A stretch of DNA of 64,000 nt from Gadus chalcogrammus (taxonomy: Eukaryota; Chordata; Actinopteri; Gadiformes; Gadidae), in assembly GCF_026213295.1 (NCBI RefSeq), contig NC_079420.1, positions 12,257,390 through 12,321,389 on the forward strand. Reading direction: 5' to 3'. Of this stretch, positions 40,806-64,000 are shown in pieces. Each line of letters starts with the position of its first letter. Within the stretch, counting starts at the first letter, position 1. The notes under the pieces are model-generated. The model had not been told where the DNA came from. It saw nothing but the letters and a program-made list of their open reading frames with translations, and made no database searches. The translations under genes and the position numbers were made by a program.

Positions 40806-41330
40806 GCAGCAGGGGATGAGCTCGTGCTGCTAGCCCCAGACCAGCTGTCTTTCACGGGGCTGAGATGGTTGCTGACCATCGTTTTAAGCAGAGAGACTTT
40901 GTACCCTCAGCCTCCACTCAACTTTTCTTAAGTATCCAGTAAAGTCCTCCTGGTTTCCCACGCTGGACGGCCCTGTTGCCAGGTAGCAGGTTGCCAGGTA
41001 GCAGCCCCAGGGGTGTAGATATATCCTGCAGCTGTTGAAGAGACAGTTAATCAGTGACTGTGTTCCAATGTATCCCAGCGCGAGGCGCTAGCTAAACAGT
41101 AGCCAGCGCAGACTGGGGAACCGACAGACAGACAGACGGACAGTAAGACATGTCTCTGAACGTGAGTCACCCAGTAGCTGAACAGTAGCCAGCGCTGAAC
41201 GGGGAACACGAGAAGTCTTGCATAAGAACAAGAATGCTGTTGCTTATAAATATATTTGGGTGGAATTTTTGTGCCTTTACAGACAGGAGAGCAAAGATGA
41301 TCACAGAGTACTGAGTTCAAAGGGTCACAC
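40806..41330. other. Unique intergenic or intronic sequence
   Basis: No exon recognised. Contains a local duplication of CAGTAGCCAGCGC (41085-41205). Confidence 0.5.
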
Positions 41331-42140
41331 CTAGGAAAGCGGGTCACACTGAGGAGAGAGGGTCACACTGAGGATAGAGGGTCACACTGAGGATAGAGGG
41401 TCAACACTGAGGATAGAGGGTCACACTGAGGATAGAGGGTCACACTGAGGATAGAGGGTCACACTAGAGGGTCACACTGAGGATAGAGGCTCACACTGAG
41501 GATAGAGGGTCACACTGAGGATAGAGGGTCACACTGAGGATAGAGGGTCACACTGAGGATAGAGGGTCACACTAGAGGGTCACACTGAGGATAGAGGCTC
41601 ACACTGAGGATAGAGGGTCACACTGAGGATAGAGGGTCACACTGGAGAGTCACACTGAGGATAGAGGGTCACACTGAGGATAGAGGGTCACACTGAGGAT
41701 AGAGGATAGAGGGTCACACAGAGGATAGAGGGTCACACTGAGGATAGAGGGTCACACTGGAGAGTCACACTGAGGATAGAGGGTAGAGGGTCACACTGAG
41801 GATAGAGGGTCACACTGAGGATAGAGGGTCACACTGAGGATAGAGGGTCACACTGAGGATAGAGGGTCACACTGAGGATAGAGGGTCACACTGAGGATAG
41901 AGGGTCACACTGAGGATAGAGGGTCACACTAGAGGGTCACACTGAGGATAGAGGGTCACACTGAGGATAGAGGGTCACACTGAGGATAGAGGATAGAGGG
42001 TCACACTGAGGATAGAGGGTCACACTGAGGATAGAGGGTCACACTGAGGATAGAGGATAGAGGGTCACACTGAGGATAGAGGATAGAGGGTCACACTGAG
42101 GATAGAGGGTCACACTGAGGATAGAGGTCACACTGAGGAT
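41330..42140. repeat. 19-bp minisatellite, AGGGTCACACTGAGGATAG
   Basis: About 40 highly uniform units, suggesting recent expansion. Confidence 0.97.
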
Positions 42141-42320
42141 GTGGAGGTGGAGGTGGGTGGAGGTGATGGTGGGTGGAGGTGATGGTCTAATGCCTGGTGG
42201 AGGTGGTGTTGGAGTTGATGGTGGGTGAGGTGATGGTGATGGTGAGTGGAGGTGAAGGTTCGGTCGGAGGTGATGGTGTAATGCCGGGTGGAGGTGACGG
42301 TGGGTCGAGGTGATGGTTTA
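42140..42320. repeat. GGTGGAGGTGATGGT minisatellite
   Basis: Short irregular units adjoining the previous array. Confidence 0.85.
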
Positions 42321-42407
42321 ATAATTCTTAGTCTGTCAAAGCATCCATTAGCTGTCTCCAGAACCACCAGACCGACAGACAGTGAGCTGGAGAGTGAGAC
42401 AGACAGG

Positions 42408-43409
42408 CAGTGGCGCTGGGTCAATAGAGGGCGCTAGGGCGCCGCCCCTCCGTGAAATATTCACTTGACTATTTCTGCCAACTATTAATCAACTGTTATC
42501 GATACGAAATGAATCAACAATAATACATAGCGTTTATCCTCGTTTAATTGTGTGATGTACTTGTCACTGCCAGCAACCATTTAAATGCGTCTGAACGTCA
42601 ATGATTTGGGCTAGGCTAGTTATTGGTCATTTGAAATAAAGCCCTCCTCCAAGTCAGGGGCGCCGGCCACGTTGAAGTCAATGTAAGCTCGCTAACTTTT
42701 TGCTGTCTATCAAGCAGAGACAGCTTTTCATTGGCGCAAGAAAATTCACCCTTGGGTCGCACCAGTGTGTGCCCCAGGCCAATGGTATCGCCTTTCTTTT
42801 TTGCTATCACCACATGATTGGGAAATTCAGCGAATCAATGAAATAGGCTACCTCCCTCTGCAGCATTCGCGCAACACAACTACATGTAGAGATTAGATAG
42901 AAGAGATCGATCGCTAACTAGCAGAGAGTTGTAAGCACTTTCCACCCTTTTCAGTGGAGGAATTGGACTCCCCAAGCAATGTTATACTTAAAAGGAGCTA
43001 CATAAAACTTCATTTTGTTTTATGTAGCATATAAACAAAATGAAGCAACTGTCCCATATTTCTAACTGCATTTGAAGTAGACATTGAGACTCACAAAAAA
43101 TGGACGCTATAGGACAGTGATCATGATTTGTCTCAATATCAGAATAACAACAATGGGTCAAATAGCAATGGCTGGTGGAATGGCCATAAAGTAGGTAATA
43201 TGCAATGGAAGCTTGTCCAGGCCCTGCAAGTCAGGATGTAGGCTATGAGTCTGAATGAATAGTAGGTAAATAGGTAGTGGCCATCCCCAAAATGCACCAG
43301 AATACAGGAAATCAAATCTATTAAATTCCCAAAATGTAATAGACCCGAAGCCCAGACACCCTTTCTATTGCTGTGCCCCACCAACAATTCTGATCACCAG
43401 CCACCACTG
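42408..43409. mobile_element. ~1.0-kb non-autonomous hAT-like transposon
   Basis: Begins CAGTGGCGCTGGG and ends CCAGCCACCACTG (imperfect inverted ends). It is flanked by a perfect 8-bp duplication CAGACAGG (42400-42407 and 43410-43417), the hAT hallmark. No intact transposase frame. Internal AT-rich sequence includes an inverted CATTTTGTTTTATG / AAACAAAATG segment near 43010-43040. Confidence 0.85.
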
Positions 43410-43559
43410 CAGACAGGTAATGGTAACCAGGTCAATGTATTTGAACTAATCCCATAATGGTTGGCGTCAGAGTAGAATTTTGAGTTCTCTAAACTCGGGA
43501 CTTAGATATGCTAAACTAGGCTGTCCAATAGAGCCATTTTAGAAGGATGTGGAGGTGGA

Positions 43560-44400
<841 letters not shown>

Positions 44401-44415
44401 GCATTCGAGTGTGTT

Positions 44416-44940
<525 letters not shown>

Positions 44941-44944
44941 CACT

Positions 44945-45700
44945 ATTTGGGTGACCCCAAGGTTTGATAATCAGCTGACTCCATCATATCCATCACCGTG
45001 GAAACCCAAGCCCGCAAGACAGTGATGTCATATAATTGTGTAACAGTAGAACGAGGATCCTATGAGATAACTGGCTACTTATTAATTAATCTGGCCTGTG
45101 TGCTTAACACATGAAGAATACACCAAGTACCTATCATATGTCAAAATATAGCTATTTATACCATTTAATAAAAACGATTTGGGTTAAAATGATGGCTGGA
45201 AACATGATGCAACAAATGTAGATTCAAACAGTCGATATGGGGATGTTAACGATTAGAAGACGCGGTGAGCTGGGATTTGAACCTTGGCGTCACGCCTACA
45301 TTTTCCATTGTGTTCGCCAATCAAGACAATTTGAATTGTCTCGATTATTGAATTCCCACTTGGTCTCGGTACTTCGACCAGACAGAGACCGCTCCGGGTC
45401 CAGGTCTATATCAAGGCTCAACAGGTGGTCCTCCCTATCTGAGACCTCAGCAATGCGTCATGTCGACTCTCAGTGATCCTCTGAGGACGGGAGGAGTTGA
45501 TCCCCGTCCCGCGGAGTATGGGGGCGGCACGTTTAGCGCCCAGCCCACTGTCAGCTCCTCTCTCAGCGGCATAACACCTCAGTCAGCGGCTCGGAGGACT
45601 GTTGGACATGTGGGGATACACCGCTTGACCTTAGTTTGGATCTCGTATCTTTTCTCCGTGCCTGGACTACCGTGGACTACCGTGGGAACTGCTGAGTCCT
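44945..45700. other. Region upstream of dyrk4 start exon
   Basis: No repeat array. It may include a dyrk4 promoter or 5' UTR. Near 45264 GGGATTTGAACCTTGG resembles an inverted tRNA B-box, possibly a worn SINE. Confidence 0.4.
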
Positions 45701-45722
45701 CGTTAAGACCGAGTCTGACGGC

Positions 45723-59709
<13,987 letters not shown>

Positions 59710-59724
59710 GAAGCAAGTGACGGA

Positions 59725-59805
59725 GCGCCTGGGGGCAGGGCCTTGGGGCAGGGCCTTGGGGCAGGGCCTTGGGCAGGGCCTTGGGTGGGGCCTGGGGGCA
59801 GGGCA
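59725..59805 (+). repeat. CAGGGCCTTGGGG repeats in dyrk4 3' UTR
   Basis: Five units of GGGGCAGGGCCTT, 20 bp after the stop. Confidence 0.88.
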
Positions 59806-60769
59806 AGGTGTTTTATTTGCATGTCGTTGAGGTGGAGTATGTGTTGGATGTGTTTGACTGACACACAGTAGAAAGAGAGAGTGGCTCCACTGCAGTTTGA
59901 GTGATGCCACAGATAAAACAATCAGTCTTTATTAATATCTACATCAATATCTAGCTGCTATTGCTGCTGGCGGTTTAACCGTTGACTTCAAGTCGTTAAC
60001 AAACACAACTTTTGTTTAGTGTTACTGTTCACAATATCACTGGGATAGGAAATGTTCTATATTCTATATCTCTGTACGTCTTCTAGATCTATCACAGAGA
60101 GGTCAACTCTGAGGTCTGCTGTACAGTATAAGTGATGAGTACTGTACAGTACAATGCTGATGACCATGTTGTGTTCACTAGGTTGTACACAAGGTGACAA
60201 GGTAATGTGTGGTCTTCTTTATTTATGTCTTTGGCTTTGAGGGCTGAGGGTTTTTTTTACTTTTATGTGTGACAAAGCAATGAAATGATTAATCTTTTGG
60301 ATTCAATTGAAGACGTTGTTTCGTTACTATTGAAGTTATTAATCATGGAAAGTGTTGCGCTGTGAAGATGAAGTTTAAATGTGATTCTCGGCAGGACGTT
60401 CTGCTGTATTTCTACTGCTCCATATTAATGTACATATTGTTACTGGTTACTGGTACTGGTTTTGTTACATCGGTTTCTCTGCGATCCCGGACACTGAAGG
60501 GTTAAACGTACCAATTGGACTCGTGATACTTGAGCTCATTTTTACATTGACTGCATTTTTTATGCGTGTGTTTCATAATTCATTTTGTATGGTTGATGAG
60601 GAGAGACAATCCTTGTACTGCTAGTTTGTGCCTTGCAGAGCTGGAATTGCACTTAACTAGTTGAACTAGTGTGTGAACTAGTTGTACTAGTCTGTGAAAA
60701 CCTGGAGGTAACAGAGTTTGGATTTGTTAGTCTAGGTTAGTCTTACCCTGACCTGCAGCACAATGGTCA

Positions 60770-60775
60770 AATAAA
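60770..60775 (+). terminator. dyrk4: Polyadenylation signal of dyrk4
   Basis: AATAAA about 1.06 kb after the stop, in unique 3' UTR-like sequence, followed by a GTGTGTTTGT downstream element at ~60796. Confidence 0.6.
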
Positions 60776-60851
60776 ACTCTTTCATCACATGAGCTTTGTG
60801 TGTTTGTACGAGTTTGGTTCTCTAAAGAGATGAAGATAGATACTTTATTTG

Positions 60852-60879
60852 TCATATCATTTATACATAAATGATATGA
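60852..60879. other. Perfect 12-bp-arm hairpin
   Basis: TCATATCATTTA and its exact reverse complement are separated by TACA, next to a minus-strand retroposon-like tail (ACAAATAAAGTATCTATC). Confidence 0.6.
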
Positions 60880-61099
60880 GCATATACTGATGATATATAT
60901 CCTTTATATAATAATTAAACTGCTTTGTCCTGAACAGGGTTATGGTTTAGGGATCTACCCTGAATACTCTCCTACTTGTCCAGATAAAATCAATGTCCGC
61001 TCACTTTTAGAAAACATATTTTTGTAAGCAGTTACATAATTTAACAACAAGGTGCCAGCAAGTGGAGAGTGTGATACTTATACTATATAAAACTAAACA

Positions 61100-61531
61100 T
61101 CAGCGGAAATAGGAGGAAGATTTGCTGAATACCAACAGGAATACGTTGAGAGGAGAGTTCACCTCATATCGCTGTCATTGGGAGGGGGGTCGGGGCTCTC
61201 CCCCCCTGAGGGAGGGAGGGGGGGGGGCTCTCTCTCCCACTGAGGGAGGGAGGGGGGAGGTGCTCTCACTCCCAATGAGGGAGACAGGGGGGGGGGGGGG
61301 GCTGATGGGGGAGTCAGCTGCAGCTGACAGGCGGCAGAGAGAGAGAGGAGGACTATCCACCAGGACGGATCCCAGAGAGAGAGAGAGAGAGACCAGGAGG
61401 ACTTGAGAGACCAGGAGGACTAGAGAGACCAGGAGGACTTCACCCTGCCTGACCGAACCCCAAACAGAGACCTCGAGTGAGGCGTCACCCCGCAACCAGA
61501 ACCCCAAACCCGGTGGCCTCCACCCCTCAAC
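61100..61531 (+). other. nox5: Candidate 5' untranslated exon and promoter of nox5
   Basis: A G-rich region (61185-61300) and (GAGACCAGGAGGACTT)n repeats (61390-61440) lead to a strong donor CAACCG|GTAAGC. It would splice to the exon at 63921. Inference only. Confidence 0.35.
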
Positions 61532-61559
61532 CGGTAAGCGCTGGTTCTGGTCTTCTGTC

Positions 61560-61815
61560 CGTCTGTTTGTTTGTTTGTTTGTTTGTTTGTTTGTTTGTCT
61601 CTTTGTTTGTAGGAAGGTAGGGAGGTAGATAGGTAGGGAGGTAGGAAGGTTGGGAGGTCGGGAGGTAGGAAGGTAGGAAGGTTGGGAGGTAGGCAGGTAG
61701 GTAGGTAGGAAGGTCGGGAGATAGGAAGGTAGGAAGGTCGGGAGGTAGGAAGGTCGGGAGGTAGAGAGGTAGGAAGGTAGGAAGGTAGAGAGGTAGGGAG
61801 ATAGAGAGGTAGAAT
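61560..61815. repeat. (GTTT)n and GGTAGGAAG minisatellite
   Basis: (GTTT)n at 61564-61598, then ~25 units of GGGAGGTAGGAAGGTAGG. Confidence 0.93.
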
Positions 61816-61851
61816 GCTATAGATAGGGTTCAAGGTCCAGGCCTCGTGGCA

Positions 61852-62342
61852 AACTGGCTGAGGAGGAAGATGAACTGGTCCCACTGGCTGAGGAGGAAGA
61901 TGAACTGGTCCCACTGGCTGAGGAGGAAGATTAACTGGTCCCACTGGCTGAGGAGGAAGATGAACTGGTCCCACTGGCTGAGGAGGAAGATGAACTGGTC
62001 CCACTGGCTGAGGAGGAAGATGAACTTGTCCCACTGGTAGAGGAGGAAGATGAATTGGTCCCACTGGCTGAGGAGGAAGATGAACCTGTCCCACTGGCTG
62101 AGGAGGAAGATGAACTTGTCCCACTGGTAGAGGAGGAAGATGAATTGGTCCCACTGGCTGAGGAGGAAGATGAACCTGTCCCACTGGCTGAGGAGGAAGA
62201 TGAACTTGTCCCACTGGTAGAGGAGGAAGATGAATTGGTCCCACTGGCTGAGGAGGAAGATGAACTGGTCCCACTGGCAGACGAAGAAGATGAACCGGTC
62301 CCACTGGCTGAGGAGGAAGATGAACTGGTCCCACTGGCTGCT
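61852..62342. repeat. 30-bp minisatellite, open in several frames on both strands
   Basis: About 16 units of CTGGCTGAGGAGGAAGATGA plus ACTGGTCCCA. The + frames read EEEDELVPLA or NWSHWLRRKM and the - frames read PVGPVHLPPQ or SGTSSSSSSA. No splice or family evidence that any is translated. Confidence 0.93.
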
Positions 62343-62599
62343 GGGAGGTTGAACACAAGAGGCTGAACTTTGCTCATAACTATTAGGTTTGGATTTTTAT
62401 TACGTTGAAGTGAGTGGCCTATGATGATGATGATGATGATGATGAGGAGGAGGATTACGATCTGATTCAAATATAAAACATAAAGCAATGTTTCAGTCAA
62501 ACAGAAAATAAGCCCAGAAGTAGTGAGGACATGTTGGACAGGATAGTTCCTCTATTTCTTTCGATGGCGTTGGTTCTGACATCCTTCTGACAGTAACTG

Positions 62600-63300
<701 letters not shown>

Positions 63301-63920
63301 AAACTCTGTTTCATTATCTTATTGATTGTTCAGCTGATTCAGTCTCTCACTCTTATATCTTGCCTGGTCTGAGAGTGGTGTCGTACCAGGTGTGGTTAGG
63401 CCATGGCGTAAACGGATCAGTTCAGATCAGGAGATAGATTCAAAATTCCATGTGGTGCGTTGATGCCTTTCTATGTATCACGGTATTTGGCTGTATTAAC
63501 GTTATGTATTACGATACTTTACCGCACTTGCGGTATTTTCCCGTGTTGTCATCCTGGTCCTCTCTAATCACCATGCCAACGTCTCCGTGACAACGCAGCA
63601 TGTCGATGAATGGGATACCTTCTGTGGTTCTCAGCTGGTGATGAAGGCAGGCGATAATGAGACCAGTCTCCTAGCAACCCAAAAGACCATCCTTTCATCG
63701 CAGTCCTTTTTGTCTTAGGTTGTTGATAATGTAAGGTTATTATTCCTGACACAGAAACTTACTTTAAACCTTCATGGGAATGTTTATTTTGATACATTAG
63801 TTGATGCCTCAAATACGCAAGTGAACATGATAAAAATATAAATGGGACATATTCAATATGGATAATGGTGTGTCTATGTGGATTAGTGTAACCTGGTTTT
63901 ATGGAATGTGCCCGGGACAG
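63301..63920. other. Unique sequence upstream of nox5 start exon
   Basis: No repeat array; the minus-strand frame at 63564-63752 is not gene-like. Ends at the acceptor GGGACAG. Confidence 0.5.
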
Positions 63921-63925
63921 GCAGG

Positions 63926-64000
63926 ATGAGTCTGGACGAGGACACGCGCTGGCTGGAGTGGGTCACCAAACAGTTTGAGGCCATCGCTGGAGAGGATAAG
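63926..64000 (+). CDS. nox5: NOX5 first coding exon, truncated by window end
   Basis: Encodes MSLDEDTRWLEWVTKQFEAI and AGEDK. This closely matches the start of NADPH oxidase 5 (pattern xxEDxRWLxWVTxQFxxIAGED just before its first EF-hand). NOX5 is a calcium-activated membrane oxidase making superoxide from NADPH and oxygen; EF-hands, haem-binding helices and the FAD/NADPH domain would follow beyond the window. The ATG lies 5 nt after an acceptor (GGACAG|GCAGG). Confidence 0.85.
   Translation, partial: MSLDEDTRWLEWVTKQFEAIAGEDK

Noticed and set aside
45255..45300. tRNA gene on the minus strand
   Set aside because: Only a B-box-like GGTTCAAATCCC is present; no A-box or cloverleaf stem pairing could be found, so at most a decayed SINE.

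Overview
This is a stretch of a bony-fish (teleost) chromosome. The exon-intron genes encode vertebrate proteins, there are teleost-type transposons (hAT-like elements and an L2-clade LINE fragment), and the non-coding DNA is extremely rich in CA/GT, CT/GA and CACT/TCTG microsatellites and in minisatellites. Species cannot be fixed from the sequence. Most long open frames here are repeat artefacts; real coding DNA is only about 3.5 kb.

Five genes were recognised, all on the + strand. (1) slc66a2 (PQ-loop protein, old name PQLC1), four coding exons, 2889-12194, 245 aa. (2) A silent Kv6-type potassium-channel subunit, best called kcng4 (kcng2 is the alternative), with a GC-rich leader near 25.2-25.6 kb, a first coding exon at 26829-26936 and a second at 28783 that runs into a 100-N assembly gap (28901-29000). 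The rest of the channel is missing from the assembly. (3) wfdc1 (ps20, secreted WAP-domain protein), six coding exons, 29123-36781, 208 aa. (4) dyrk4 (dual-specificity tyrosine-regulated kinase), thirteen confidently joined coding exons, 45723-59709, 592 aa, with two possible extra 5' exons near 39.1 and 39.8 kb. (5) The first coding exon of nox5 (calcium-activated NADPH oxidase), cut by the window end (63926-64000). The genes do not form a pathway; the order is of interest as microsynteny (SLC66A2 lies next to KCNG2, and KCNG4 next to WFDC1, in mammals).

Layout: 1-2.8 kb flank with repeats and a weak minus-strand frame at the edge; 2.9-12.2 kb slc66a2, with a ~1.3 kb long-terminal-inverted-repeat element in its large intron; 12.2-25 kb repeat-dominated intergenic DNA with a 176-bp MITE and a 784-bp hAT-like element; 25.1-28.9 kb kcng; 29.0-38.1 kb wfdc1 and its 3' region; 38-45.7 kb repeats, two exon-like pieces, a retroposon tail and a 1-kb hAT-like element; 45.7-60.8 kb dyrk4; 60.8-64 kb nox5 5' region with an L2-clade LINE remnant.

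The most unusual signal is that minisatellites are tied to splice junctions. At three 3' splice sites the tandem unit itself contains the acceptor and the first codons of the following exon (kcng exon 2; dyrk4 exons at 55118 and 58513), giving strings of decoy acceptors. In the last case the nearest units are 24 bp, in frame, and could add 8-residue repeats to the kinase. The kcng array is also a run of near-consensus CTCF-type motifs. Many other arrays begin within about 20 bp of a 5' splice site. This pattern, its mechanism and its effect on splicing are the best candidates for something undescribed here.
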